A stretch of 64,000 nucleotides of DNA from NCBI RefSeq assembly GCF_030814225.1, contig NZ_JAUSUR010000001.1, positions 744,001-808,000 on the forward strand, in the 5' to 3' direction. Under the pieces are notes generated by a model, which ran no database searches, was not told where the DNA came from, and worked only from the letters and a program-made list of their open reading frames with translations. The stretch comes from Breznakia pachnodae (GTDB taxonomy: Bacteria; Bacillota_I; Bacilli_A; Erysipelotrichales; Erysipelotrichaceae). The position numbers and the translations under genes are program-made. Below, piece by piece: positions 33,652-42,745 of this stretch (positions within the stretch are counted from its first letter, which is position 1; each line of letters opens with the position of its first letter).

Positions 33652-33754
33652 TTCTCATTATATAAATTATGTTTTATAATAGGGATGAGGTGATATCAAT
33701 GAGCAAGTAATCTATTGATACAATTTAATATTAAACAATAGATACTTCTTTTTT
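33652..33754 (+). ncRNA. short predicted transcript with a three-codon reading frame
   Basis: TTCTCA (33652), 17 bases, TATAAT (33675-33680) form a fair promoter. A very strong SD, GAGGTGAT (33687-33694), leads to ATG AGC AAG TAA. Then ATCTATTG pairs with CAATAGAT (33710-33743), followed by a T-rich tract. The unit would be about 65-70 nt. It could be a leader, a remnant of a small toxin gene or a small RNA. Confidence 0.4.
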
Positions 33755-33858
33755 CATGCCACTTTTATAATTTAAAATTTTAGACTTTTATAGTACATAT
33801 TGTTTGGTGTTTTATTGTACGTAAAAGTTTTTTATTTTTTTAAAAGGAGGACCTACGT

Positions 33859-34440
33859 ATGAAAAAAGTAGCCGTTGTTATTTATGAAGGATTTTGTATG
33901 TTTGAATTTAGTATTGCTTTAGAAATGTTGGCTCTGCAAAAAGTTCCAACCCATTTCTTTGGTGCAGAAAAGAAGCCCTATCGTAGTGAAGAAGGATTAT
34001 TATCCATTCCAGATTATACATTAGACGAGCTGAATGTTGATGAGTACGATGCACTTGTATTAACTGGTGCAATGGATGAAGAGTTCCCTATCATAAGAAA
34101 TCAAAGAATGATGGAAATTGTCAGACAATTTGATGAGAAAAAGAAAATAATTGCTGCAATCTCTATTGCTCCAATCATTCTTATTCGTGCAGGTATTATG
34201 CAACATCGGCAGTATATGGCTGGAATCAATAAACTTGATTTAATTGAAGAAGGTTTTACGATGGATGAAATGCAAGGAATGATTCAGTGGAGTGACTGTG
34301 TTGATAAATTTGATGATATGAAATTCTTAAAGGATGATCATATTTTAACTTCTGTAGCTTATGGATTCAGAGAATGGGCTATGGAATTAGGAATCATGTT
34401 AGATATCCCAATCTACCCTAAAACATATGGTTTAGATTAA
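33859..34440 (+). CDS. DJ-1/PfpI family protein lacking the catalytic cysteine
   Basis: 193 residues with the flavodoxin-like DJ-1/PfpI fold: the VVIYEGFCMFEFS start, a YDALVLTG strand and the nucleophile elbow. The elbow reads AAISIAP where the family has A-I/V-C-x-G-P; the Cys position is Ser102. Peptidase or glyoxalase activity through that Cys is therefore unlikely. SD AAAGGAGG. It may be a regulator-like relative. Single gene with a large hairpin after it. Confidence 0.75.
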   Translation: MKKVAVVIYEGFCMFEFSIALEMLALQKVPTHFFGAEKKPYRSEEGLLSIPDYTLDELNVDEYDALVLTGAMDEEFPIIRNQRMMEIVRQFDEKKKIIAAISIAPIILIRAGIMQHRQYMAGINKLDLIEEGFTMDEMQGMIQWSDCVDKFDDMKFLKDDHILTSVAYGFREWAMELGIMLDIPIYPKTYGLD

Positions 34441-34446
34441 CAATAA

Positions 34447-34494
34447 AATCACTAAGCATTAGCCCTTCTAAGAAGGTTTTAATGTTTAGTGATT
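34447..34494 (+). terminator. long hairpin after the DJ-1-like gene
   Basis: AATCACTAAGCATTA pairs with TAATGTTTAGTGATT (one G-U), with CCTTCT/AGAAGG stacked inside. The following tract is only GAATTT, so termination would rely on stem strength. Confidence 0.6.
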
Positions 34495-34565
34495 GAATTT
34501 GCCTGATTATTCATCTTTAGTTTCTTATATTGCCTTATTTACGCTTAAAATAGAGGTTATAAACA

Positions 34566-34901
34566 TTATTCGCGAATTCTTTTAAAGTAAACAAACGATG
34601 CAAATAAAACTAAAATAATTCTTGATGTCCAGACAAATATATAATCTAAACTACTTGGTGATATTAATGAAAAATTAACAGCTAAAATAACGGAACAAAC
34701 AGCAATTGCAATATATTGCTGTTTTTCATGTTCATTAAACAACCACACCAGACATACAAATAATAACATTTGTGAAAATACATAAGCCAGATCAACAAGC
34801 ATCTTGTCAATGCCAGCATAACGAAGTGCAGTTCCTGCAACGATACTTAATATCAATGAGCATGCAAGTAAAAGAACCCAGTTATTCTTTTTGTTTACCA
34901 T
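34566..34901 (-). CDS. four-helix membrane protein of unknown function
   Basis: About 111 residues with four hydrophobic segments (about 8-26, 32-52, 60-78, 84-103), short loops and a basic end. I start at the ATG after GGTGAT; a GTG three codons earlier overlaps that site. Its neighbours are unrelated, and the family is not recognised. Confidence 0.55.
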   Translation of the reverse strand: MVNKKNNWVLLLACSLILSIVAGTALRYAGIDKMLVDLAYVFSQMLLFVCLVWLFNEHEKQQYIAIAVCSVILAVNFSLISPSSLDYIFVWTSRIILVLFASFVYFKRIRE

Positions 34902-34991
34902 ACTGATCACCGCCCTATTAGATAGCTCTTTCCTATCTTCAGTATAGCATTTATCATAAATACTTTCAAATTGTTTATATATTATAAAGAA

Positions 34992-36071
34992 CTATTTTGA
35001 TAGTTTTACATCCTCATATACTGCATAACGAATAACTCCAGATTCTATCATATCTAACATATCCTGTTTGTTTACAGTAATACGTGCACCACTAACTGAT
35101 GCAGATCCATTTTCCAAACAATTCAAAATTGAGTTGTATCTATCATACAATCCCTCATTCTCAGTATCTAACATATCTACAAACTCTTTATTATCGACAA
35201 GTAAACGAACCAAAGATATATAATGTTGCCATAAATCTTCTCCATCACTAATCATTCCTATATCAAGGTATGGATACTTCTCAGATATAAATTTATCATC
35301 ATATTGCGTAATTGGTGAAAAACCAGCCATTACTACAGCACTTGTTGTTAGTGTATGTTCATCGCCCAAATTACTGTTGAAAGACATTAATGAAGTTGCA
35401 AGATATTGGTAACTTGTATTTTTATATTTATTCTCAAACTCCGCAAACGCTCTAAAATCCATACCTTCAATAAATGTTACACTAACACTCATCCTTGAAG
35501 AGTCAGGAAGCTCATTTACTAATGCAATAAACTCCTCTTTTCCATAATTTTCCCATTGATGATCTTCTGGTGCACCTTCAGGATTATCATCATACAAAAA
35601 ATGTTCTAACCCTTCTACTTCACTAATCACATTTGTTTGTTTTGAATCCTTGATTTGAAAATTTGTCTGTTGTTGCTTACCATCAAAACGATTATAGGTA
35701 CTCCCTATTACTTCATAATTACCAAATCCACTGTACTTGATACTATTTGATTTATCATAAGAATAGCCTGGTGATGAGAGATCATAATAAGCTGACATAA
35801 GTACATCAAATTCAGGAGTTTCATTCTTTGTATAATCACCAATAATTGTACCATTGATTGTTTCATTAAATGGATTATAATGAACTGCCTTATAAATTTT
35901 AGACGCACCAAAATATCCTCCAACAACTAATAAGGCAATAACTACCAAGCTAATAAGTACGCGTATATAGACACTCTTAATAATTCCTTTTCGAATATCT
36001 TTTGATATCTCAACATTGGTTTCTTCATTAAAATCCAAAAGCTCATCAATTGTCTGTTTTTCATCTTTCAC
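34992..36071 (-). CDS. anti-sigma factor (Sigma_reg_N/C type)
   Basis: 359 residues: a cytoplasmic start of about 35 residues with acidic and helical character, one transmembrane segment (about 36-57), and a large outer domain typical of the sigma factor regulator C-terminal family (FNPFNETING, then many aromatic strands). It would hold the ECF sigma factor at the membrane until an envelope signal arrives. GTG start with SD GGAGGG; it overlaps the sigma gene stop by 4 bases (GTGA), so the two proteins are made in linked amounts. Confidence 0.85.
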   Translation of the reverse strand: MKDEKQTIDELLDFNEETNVEISKDIRKGIIKSVYIRVLISLVVIALLVVGGYFGASKIYKAVHYNPFNETINGTIIGDYTKNETPEFDVLMSAYYDLSSPGYSYDKSNSIKYSGFGNYEVIGSTYNRFDGKQQQTNFQIKDSKQTNVISEVEGLEHFLYDDNPEGAPEDHQWENYGKEEFIALVNELPDSSRMSVSVTFIEGMDFRAFAEFENKYKNTSYQYLATSLMSFNSNLGDEHTLTTSAVVMAGFSPITQYDDKFISEKYPYLDIGMISDGEDLWQHYISLVRLLVDNKEFVDMLDTENEGLYDRYNSILNCLENGSASVSGARITVNKQDMLDMIESGVIRYAVYEDVKLSK

Positions 36072-36565
36072 AAGAATCCCTCCTTTTGTGCCAGTATTGT
36101 TAAATTTGTTTTTATCCGATGGCGTATAACTCTTATATTCGCTGCACTTATATTTAACTGCTTAGCAATTTCATCATCACTTAAAGCCGTTGTAAGTGTC
36201 AGCAACATAACATCTCTTTCCCTTTGAGGCAAATCATATATCTTAGCATACAACCATCTTCGTTTTTCATTCTTTATATACTCTTTAGTTGCATCATATG
36301 GATCTTCTAACCAGTCCAGTGAATACTGTCCTTCATCCAATAATTTCTTATTCTTTCGATAATGGTCAATAAACAAATGCTTTAGCACTAAAAATAGCCA
36401 TGGTTCTATTTTGTATTTCTTTTTATTAAAACTTGATAACGCTTTAATAAAGGTTTCCTGTACTAAATCTTCAGCATCTGCCTTGCTTTTAGTTAGAGAA
36501 AAAGCGTAAAGAAAAAGCTTATTGTGATAATCCCTATAAATAGTTTCTATCCAATCTTTTCTCAT
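36068..36565 (-). CDS. ECF-type RNA polymerase sigma factor
   Basis: 165 residues with sigma region 2 (YRDYHNKLFLYAFSLT, AEDLVQETFIKAL, the RKNKKL end) and region 4 (LPQRERDVMLL, then helix-turn-helix LSDDEIAKQLNIS). Standard length for the group. It is directly coupled to its anti-sigma factor. The lipoprotein gene upstream on the same strand may belong to the unit or to its regulon. Confidence 0.93.
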   Translation of the reverse strand: MRKDWIETIYRDYHNKLFLYAFSLTKSKADAEDLVQETFIKALSSFNKKKYKIEPWLFLVLKHLFIDHYRKNKKLLDEGQYSLDWLEDPYDATKEYIKNEKRRWLYAKIYDLPQRERDVMLLTLTTALSDDEIAKQLNISAANIRVIRHRIKTNLTILAQKEGFL

Positions 36566-36629
36566 TATTCTCTCCTCTTACTAATATAACGAACCAGTAA
36601 ATAAATTATTACAATTTATTTTATTATTT

Positions 36630-37076
36630 CTAGTAAAAACTTTCTGGATCCCTATAAGTAACAACATACCATTCACCATCAGCTGAATCTCTTTGTAAAA
36701 ACCAATACCAACTATAATATGTAGTATTATCCTCTAAAGGTTCATTTACATCATTGCCAGTAATGAAATTTGAAACAATAACAATACGATACTCATCAGG
36801 GATGGAATCATCATAAATACCTTCTACAAACTCTTCACCATACGCTTCATTAATAAACTCTATATTTCCATCAGCGTAATACAAATCTAAAATCTTACAG
36901 TCACCAAAATCATAAAAAGATTCTTTCACTTTGCCAATCGCAGATTTAATTTCACTTTTTGTAAATATCTCAGAATCATTTATTTCGATTACAGCCTCTG
37001 CTGTATTCGTTTTGGTTCCCCCACAAGCACTTAATAACATACACAATATGATTACTGGTATAATTTTCTTTTTCAT
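36630..37076 (-). CDS. putative lipoprotein
   Basis: 148 residues with a clear lipoprotein signal (KKKIIPVIILCMLLSACGG; the Cys is residue 18) and an acidic outer domain with many Tyr and Trp. It lies just upstream of the sigma/anti-sigma pair, so it may feed the envelope signal or be a target. No family recognised. Confidence 0.65.
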   Translation of the reverse strand: MKKKIIPVIILCMLLSACGGTKTNTAEAVIEINDSEIFTKSEIKSAIGKVKESFYDFGDCKILDLYYADGNIEFINEAYGEEFVEGIYDDSIPDEYRIVIVSNFITGNDVNEPLEDNTTYYSWYWFLQRDSADGEWYVVTYRDPESFY

Positions 37077-37230
37077 AATGGACTCCCTATAATTTATCTT
37101 TATTATTTCATATTCAATTTATTAAGTCTTTAAGAATTTCTTAAATCGTTGGATTACTTTCAAGTTTAGTTTTACAACTATTTTGTTGCATATGCAAAAT
37201 CTAACTATACCTTTATGATTTTATAAGTTT

Positions 37231-37294
37231 TCACTAATTACATCTATCGAATTTTATAGTAAAATATGACTTAGGTAAGAATACTAATTAGTGA
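37231..37294. promoter_or_regulatory. inverted operator-like repeats before the Y-family polymerase gene
   Basis: TCACTAATTA (37231-37240) and its exact reverse complement TAATTAGTGA (37285-37294) flank the likely promoter (TATAGTAAAAT around 37255). The right copy is part of the palindrome ACTAATTAGT. It does not look like the Firmicute LexA box, so another repressor is likely. Nothing else is seen in 37077-37316. Confidence 0.45.
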
Positions 37295-37316
37295 TTAAGA
37301 AAAGGAGGAAAGCGTC

Positions 37317-38828
37317 ATGGCAGAAAAGAAGAAAGCATATATCGCAATAGATTTAAAATCATTTTATGCATCTGTTGAATGTGTAGAACGTTCACTCAAC
37401 CCATTGACAACAAATCTAGTTGTTGCTGATGACAGTCGTACTGAGAAAACCATCTGTCTTGCTGTATCTCCCTCTTTAAAAAGTTTTGGTATACCAGGGC
37501 GACCAAGGTTATTTGAAGTTACTCAAAAAGTAAAAGAAATTAATAATAAACGTAGAATAAAAGCACCAAATAGAAGATTCATTGATAAAACTTATGATTA
37601 TGATATTCTAAAAAAATCTTTAGATTATGAAGTTGACTTTATAGTTGCCAAACCACAGATGGCTCATTACATTGATATCAGCACTAAGATTTATGAAGTC
37701 TATTTAAAATACATTGCACCTGAAGATATACATGTATACTCTATTGATGAGGTCTTTATTGATGCAACTCCTTATCTGGATACTTATAAGAAAACGGCAC
37801 ATGAGTTAGCACTAGCAATCATTCAAGATGTTTATCAGACTACTGGTATTACCGCAACTGCAGGTATTGGTACAAATCTCTATCTTTCAAAAGTAGCAAT
37901 GGATATTGTAGCAAAACATATTAAACCTGATATTGATGGGGTGAGAATTGCTGAATTAGATGAAATGAGCTATCGCAAATTACTATGGAATCATCAGCCA
38001 TTAATTGATTTCTGGCGAGTTGGCAGAGGTTACTCAAAGAAGCTAGAAGAAAACGGTTTGTATACAATGGGTGATATTGCCAGGTGTTCACTACATGATG
38101 AAGATTTACTATATAAGTTATTTGGTATTAATGCAGAATTATTAATTGATCATGCCTGGGGATGGGAACCCTGCAGTATTACTGATATTAAAGCATATAA
38201 ACCAGATAATCATACCCTTGGTACTGGGCAAGTACTACATTCACCTTATTCATATGATAAAGCAAAATTGATTGTCAGAGAAATGGCAGATGCTCTCGCA
38301 CTAGACTTATTTGAAAAGAAACTAGTTACTAATAAACTAGTACTATCAGTTGGTTATGATGCAGATAATTTACTGAAACCAGAAATAAGAGATAAATATA
38401 GAGGACCTATCACAACTGATCATTATGGTAAGAAAGTTCCTAAGCGAGCACATGGAACTATTAATTTAAAGAAACTAAGTTCATCTTCCATCCTAATCAC
38501 AAATGCTATGATAGAACTTTATGATTCAATTATTGATAAAAATCTATTCATTCGAAGAATTTATATTTCTGTTCTTACTGTAGAAGAAGGCACTAGTTTA
38601 CATAAACCTGACAGTTCAGAGCAATTAGATTTATTTACTGATTATGATAAGATCAATCAGCAGCAACAAGAAGAAGATAAGATATTGAAAAAAGAAAAAC
38701 AAGAGCAGGAAGCACTTTTAAAAATTAAAAAGAAATTTGGTAAAAATGCAGTCTTAAAGGCAACCAGTTTACTTGAAGGTGCAACCGCAAAAGAAAGAAA
38801 CGACCAGATTGGAGGACATAAGAAATGA
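37317..38828 (+). CDS. Y-family translesion DNA polymerase (UvrX/ImuB-like)
   Basis: 503 residues. Palm motifs IAIDLKSFYASVE (catalytic Asp near 12) and YSIDEVFID (Asp/Glu near 143) are intact; finger, thumb and little-finger regions follow, and the charged C-terminus (about 420-500) would carry clamp binding. Longer than DinB (about 350) and as in Firmicute UvrX-type enzymes that are paired with YolD. It bypasses DNA damage during repair. SD AAAGGAGG. The next gene overlaps its stop by 4 bases. Confidence 0.92.
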   Translation: MAEKKKAYIAIDLKSFYASVECVERSLNPLTTNLVVADDSRTEKTICLAVSPSLKSFGIPGRPRLFEVTQKVKEINNKRRIKAPNRRFIDKTYDYDILKKSLDYEVDFIVAKPQMAHYIDISTKIYEVYLKYIAPEDIHVYSIDEVFIDATPYLDTYKKTAHELALAIIQDVYQTTGITATAGIGTNLYLSKVAMDIVAKHIKPDIDGVRIAELDEMSYRKLLWNHQPLIDFWRVGRGYSKKLEENGLYTMGDIARCSLHDEDLLYKLFGINAELLIDHAWGWEPCSITDIKAYKPDNHTLGTGQVLHSPYSYDKAKLIVREMADALALDLFEKKLVTNKLVLSVGYDADNLLKPEIRDKYRGPITTDHYGKKVPKRAHGTINLKKLSSSSILITNAMIELYDSIIDKNLFIRRIYISVLTVEEGTSLHKPDSSEQLDLFTDYDKINQQQQEEDKILKKEKQEQEALLKIKKKFGKNAVLKATSLLEGATAKERNDQIGGHKK

Positions 38829-39280
38829 AACATAGCTTAACTATATCTGATAAATATGATGATATTATTAACCTTCCTCATCACCAATCGAAAGCTCACC
38901 CTCAAATGAGCATTTATAATCGAGCTGCTCAGTTTTCTCCATTTGCAGCTTTAACTGGTTATGAAGATGCAATTATGGAAAAAGCGCGTCTAACAAAGAA
39001 ACGACCTGAACTTGATGAAAATGAAATTGCATATATAAATGAACAACTTGTCATTATCCAGAATCAATTAGACAGCAAACCAATCATTACCATCTCATAC
39101 TTTGAGTATGATAATAAAAAAGGTGGAGGATCAATTATTACCAAACAAGGAATTATTAAAAAAATTAATACCGATGAATATCATATTCTTCTGCAAGATA
39201 ATACATTCATTCCAATTGATTATATACTACGTATAGATTTCACAGAGGATGATTTCGAAATTCCCACTATTAATCAATAG
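38825..39280 (+). CDS. YolD-like protein
   Basis: 151 residues with the YolD-like core: MSIYNRAAQFSPFAAL and Y-E-D-A at the N-terminus and a small beta barrel at the end (strands about 85-150). In Bacillus and relatives YolD-like proteins are encoded with Y-family polymerases and are thought to assist them. The 4-base overlap fits such pairing. Confidence 0.88.
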   Translation: MKHSLTISDKYDDIINLPHHQSKAHPQMSIYNRAAQFSPFAALTGYEDAIMEKARLTKKRPELDENEIAYINEQLVIIQNQLDSKPIITISYFEYDNKKGGGSIITKQGIIKKINTDEYHILLQDNTFIPIDYILRIDFTEDDFEIPTINQ

Positions 39281-39304
39281 AATATATCTAGAACTGAATA
39301 TGAA

Positions 39305-39333
39305 AAAAAGCTCCATAATAATGGAACTTTTTT
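39305..39333. terminator. bidirectional terminator between yolD-like gene and rpsI
   Basis: AAAGCTCCAT pairs with ATGGAACTTT across a 4-nt loop, with A and T tracts on both sides. It serves the two convergent genes. Confidence 0.88.
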
Positions 39334-39352
39334 CTTTGATAATATTTTGTAA

Positions 39353-39754
39353 TTATCTCTTTGAGAATTGTGGTGCACGTCTCGCAGCTTTAAGACCGTA
39401 TTTCTTACGTTCTTTCATTCTTGGATCACGTGTTAAGAACCCTTCTGCTTTTAATGCAGCACGGTAATCAGGACTAACTACCAATAAAGCTCTTGCAATA
39501 CCATGACGCATTGCTCCTGCTTGACCAGTGTATCCTCCACCGTTTACATTGATTTGAATATCAAATTGTGATACTGTGTCTGTCGTTTCTAATGGTGAAC
39601 GAACAACCATTCTTAAAGTTTCTAATGGTAAATATTCGTCTAATGTTTTTCCATTAACAACGATATTACCTTTACCCGGAGTCATAAAGACACGAGCAAC
39701 CGAACTTTTTCTACGACCAGTTCCGTTATATGTTACTGTTTTCTTTGTTGCCAT
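39353..39754 (-). CDS. rpsI: ribosomal protein S9
   Basis: 133 residues. Typical S9: [14 protein letters not shown] at the start, [13 protein letters not shown] in the middle and the basic tail ending FSKR that reaches the P-site tRNA. SD AGGAGG. It follows rplM by 14 bases as one operon and ends at a terminator. Confidence 0.97.
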   Translation of the reverse strand: MATKKTVTYNGTGRRKSSVARVFMTPGKGNIVVNGKTLDEYLPLETLRMVVRSPLETTDTVSQFDIQINVNGGGYTGQAGAMRHGIARALLVVSPDYRAALKAEGFLTRDPRMKERKKYGLKAARRAPQFSKR

Positions 39755-39768
39755 ATTCTTTCTCCTCC

Positions 39769-40206
39769 TTATCCTTTAAGTACTAATTCCACAGGTTTTT
39801 GTGCAGCGTGTGGATGTTCGCTTCCTTTGTAAACAAACAAGTGTCTACGTTGTACATCTCCAAGTCTTGTATGAGGTAACATACCATAAATAGCTTTTTC
39901 AACCCATTCGATAGTATAGTCTTGCTTCATGACTTTAGCTGTACGAGTTCTTAATCCTCCAGGATACATTGAATGTGAATAATATTTTTTATCATCCATC
40001 TTGTTTCCTGTCATTTCGATTTTATCAGCGTTGATAACGATAACAAAATCTCCACAATCAACGTTTGGTGTAAACGTAGGTTTGTGTTTCCCACGTAATA
40101 CTGCTGCTACTTCAGTAGCTAAACGTCCCATTGTTTTTCCTGCTCCGTCAACTACATACCAAGTACGTGTTACTTCTGCAGGTTTAATAAATGTTGTTTG
40201 GCGCAT
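39769..40206 (-). CDS. rplM: ribosomal protein L13
   Basis: 145 residues from the ATG opening MRQTTFIKP, with SD GAAAGGAAA. Typical L13: [15 protein letters not shown] and the MLPHTRLG segment. A longer reading frame upstream falls in the L13 leader hairpin and is not used. First gene of the rplM-rpsI operon. Confidence 0.97.
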   Translation of the reverse strand: MRQTTFIKPAEVTRTWYVVDGAGKTMGRLATEVAAVLRGKHKPTFTPNVDCGDFVIVINADKIEMTGNKMDDKKYYSHSMYPGGLRTRTAKVMKQDYTIEWVEKAIYGMLPHTRLGDVQRRHLFVYKGSEHPHAAQKPVELVLKG

Positions 40207-40262
40207 TTTTATTAATTTCCTTTCATTGTAGTTTCCGGGGCTACAATGGCATGGTGCCATGT
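40207..40262 (-). promoter_or_regulatory. L13 leader RNA (autoregulatory)
   Basis: On the minus strand a hairpin ATGGCA/TGCCAT is followed by GTAGCCCCGGAAACTAC (GTAG/CTAC stem) and the SD. GTAGCCCCGGAAACTACAAT matches the known Firmicute L13 leader, where excess L13 represses its own operon. Identified from memory of that motif. Confidence 0.7.
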
Positions 40263-40359
40263 TCTATTTTATGACAAAACGACCCAATTTACAACCTTTT
40301 TTTGGAAAATCATCAATTTGTTACAATTATGCTTCACAACTACCTAATTTTACATATTT

Positions 40360-41781
40360 TTACGCAGTTTTTAGTACTAATTGCTCACTTGCTCCTAGCA
40401 TTTTATAGGTTTGAATAATTACAACTACAGAAACTACAAAAGTTATAATATCGGCTACTGGCATGGAGTATAGGACTCCATCTAATCCATACATACTAGG
40501 CAAGATAATTGCAAGACCTACTCCTAGTACAACTTCTCTAAGTAAGGATAGTAAAGTTGAGGCCCATGGTCTTCCTAAAGACTGTAAGAAAATAAAGGAT
40601 GCTTTATTAATGCATGCAAAGATAATCATACATAAATAGATTCTAAATGCTTTTACTCCAAACTCTGTATAGTACACACTTTCATTACTTGCTCCAAATA
40701 CATTTAATAATTGAGTAGGGAATAATTCTACAATCAAGAATCCAACAACTCCTACAATTGCTTCCGCAATTAATAACTTTGTAAATAATTCTTTTGCTCG
40801 ATCAAAGCGTTGCGCTCCTATGTTGTATCCTACAATTGGAATGCACCCTGCTGCCATTCCTACTACAATTGATATAATAATTTGAAATACCTTCATTACA
40901 ATACCAACAACGGCCATTGGAATCTGTGCGTATTCTATCTGACCAAATATTGTATCTAATGCTCCGTACTTTTGAACCATGCTATTCACTGCAGCCATTG
41001 CAGCTACTAATGAAATTTGTGATAAGAAACTGCATAGTCCAAGTACAATAAATTTAGATATTAATTTCAAATTCAATTTAAAACTTTCTTTTACCAGTTT
41101 CACATTTTTCATTCCAAATAAGTATTTGCACGATAATGCAAAAGTTGCGACTTGTCCAATGACAGTTGCGACTGCTGCACCCATCATTCCCCAATGAAAC
41201 ACAAAGATGAAGATAGGATCTAAAAAAATATTAATTACTGCTCCTATAAGTGTCGCAATCATTGCATAGCGAGGATTCCCATCACTACGGATAATTGGAT
41301 TTAATGATTGTCCGATCATGTAGAAAGGGATTCCTAACGTGATATAAAAGAAGTATTCTCTTGATAACGCAAGTGTCTGTTCATTGATTGTCCCACCAAA
41401 TAGTGCCAGAATATCATCAAAGAATATAAAGTAGATAAGTACCAACACTATACTTGCAAGCACGGTTAATACAACTGCATTACCAATACTCTTATGAGCT
41501 GCTTCCTTATCTCCTTTCCCTAAGTTAATACTTACGAATGCACAACATCCATCACCAATCATTACTGCAATTGCCAGTGCGACAATTGTCAGTGGAAATA
41601 CAACTGTGTTTGCTGCATTCCCATAAGATCCTAAATAACTGGCATTCGCAATAAATATCTGGTCAATGATATTATAAAGTGATCCTACTAATAATGAAAT
41701 AATACAAGGGATTGCAAACTTCCCCATTAATTTTCCTATAGTTTCTTTCACAAGAAAACTATTTGCATTGTTTTGTTCCAT
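40360..41781 (-). CDS. MATE family multidrug/sodium efflux transporter
   Basis: 473 residues with about twelve membrane segments in two similar halves. The N-half carries a helix of the form GSLYNIIDQIFI and the PLTIVALA segment, as in MATE proteins of the NorM/DinF-like bacterial groups. Such carriers export drugs or metabolites in exchange for Na+ or H+. SD AGGAGG. A terminator-like hairpin lies right before it, so it is a separate unit inserted between truA and rplM. Confidence 0.9.
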   Translation of the reverse strand: MEQNNANSFLVKETIGKLMGKFAIPCIISLLVGSLYNIIDQIFIANASYLGSYGNAANTVVFPLTIVALAIAVMIGDGCCAFVSINLGKGDKEAAHKSIGNAVVLTVLASIVLVLIYFIFFDDILALFGGTINEQTLALSREYFFYITLGIPFYMIGQSLNPIIRSDGNPRYAMIATLIGAVINIFLDPIFIFVFHWGMMGAAVATVIGQVATFALSCKYLFGMKNVKLVKESFKLNLKLISKFIVLGLCSFLSQISLVAAMAAVNSMVQKYGALDTIFGQIEYAQIPMAVVGIVMKVFQIIISIVVGMAAGCIPIVGYNIGAQRFDRAKELFTKLLIAEAIVGVVGFLIVELFPTQLLNVFGASNESVYYTEFGVKAFRIYLCMIIFACINKASFIFLQSLGRPWASTLLSLLREVVLGVGLAIILPSMYGLDGVLYSMPVADIITFVVSVVVIIQTYKMLGASEQLVLKTA

Positions 41782-41804
41782 TTTTACCTCCTAAAAAAAC
41801 AAAT

Positions 41805-41840
41805 AAAAAAAGCGCAGGTCCAATTCTCTGGACTTACGCT
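41805..41840 (-). terminator. terminator or leader hairpin before the MATE gene
   Basis: On the minus strand AGCGTAAGTCC pairs with GGACCTGCGCT (two internal mismatches), followed by seven T. It lies 95 bases after the PHP gene stop and 24 bases before the MATE start. It may be a plain terminator or the expression platform of a leader RNA; I recognise no riboswitch core upstream. Confidence 0.65.
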
Positions 41841-41934
41841 TTCGCTACTCGATAGTTGAAGTTATACCACTTAAATTTCAATTTTTCAAAAGTTTTTTTA
41901 AATCTTAAACTATAATATTTATTTTTGTCTGATT

Positions 41935-42735
41935 CTATTCTTCTGTGAAATACTTAATCGTATCTACTCGCTCCATACCAAGTGCTTCAATATGAGCAAT
42001 TGCTTTATCCCAATAGTATCCATTTTCTAGTTGACGATGATCATGTGCATCACAACCAATAATTACCTTGTTACCAACTTCAGCAGCAATTCGCCAAAAG
42101 TCAGGATGTGGATATTGAGTTATATGCATTCTCTCTGATACCTCTAATCCTGCAAGATTATATTCAAGAGGGATATCCATTTCCTTACAGGCCTTACAAA
42201 TGCGATAAGAAACCTCTGTTGCTACCTCATCAAACTTGCTTCTTCCCCGCATAAATAAATCAGGGTGGCAAAGATAAGAGTACAACCCCGTCTGTAATCC
42301 AGCAATTGTATCTTCTGCATATTGTAGTAGTATATGATCTTTTGTACATTCTCTTCCATAATATGGACCATATTCATCACTACCATAGAAATGATTGCCA
42401 AATATAATATAATCTAACTTCTTTTCTTTAATAAATTTTTTTAGCCAATCCATATAGTCTGGGAAGTATTCTACTTCCAATCCAATTTTAATATCTATCT
42501 GATCTTTATATTTTTCTTTTAACTTGGATACACTTTCATAATAATCATCAAACTCTTCCAATCGCATACGAATATGACTTCCCTTATAATTCGATGGACT
42601 ATAATCCCATGGTGAATGATCACTGAATCCCAGTACTTCAAAACCACCACGAATTGCACTCAAAACAAATTGTTCATCTTTACCACTGGCATGATTACAT
42701 CTCATTGTATGAGTATGATAATTACGTTTTCTCAT
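41935..42735 (-). CDS. PHP-family histidinol-phosphatase-like enzyme
   Basis: 266 residues. The PHP motifs are present: HTHTMRCNHA near the start, GFSDHSPW, an L-E-V-E strand, YLCHPDLF and a closing GCDAHD. Together they bind three metals. HisJ/HisK enzymes dephosphorylate histidinol phosphate; no other his gene is near, so the real substrate is open. Start chosen at the second ATG, 6 bases after AGGAGG. Confidence 0.88.
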   Translation of the reverse strand: MRKRNYHTHTMRCNHASGKDEQFVLSAIRGGFEVLGFSDHSPWDYSPSNYKGSHIRMRLEEFDDYYESVSKLKEKYKDQIDIKIGLEVEYFPDYMDWLKKFIKEKKLDYIIFGNHFYGSDEYGPYYGRECTKDHILLQYAEDTIAGLQTGLYSYLCHPDLFMRGRSKFDEVATEVSYRICKACKEMDIPLEYNLAGLEVSERMHITQYPHPDFWRIAAEVGNKVIIGCDAHDHRQLENGYYWDKAIAHIEALGMERVDTIKYFTEE

Positions 42736-42745
42736 TTGCATCCTC

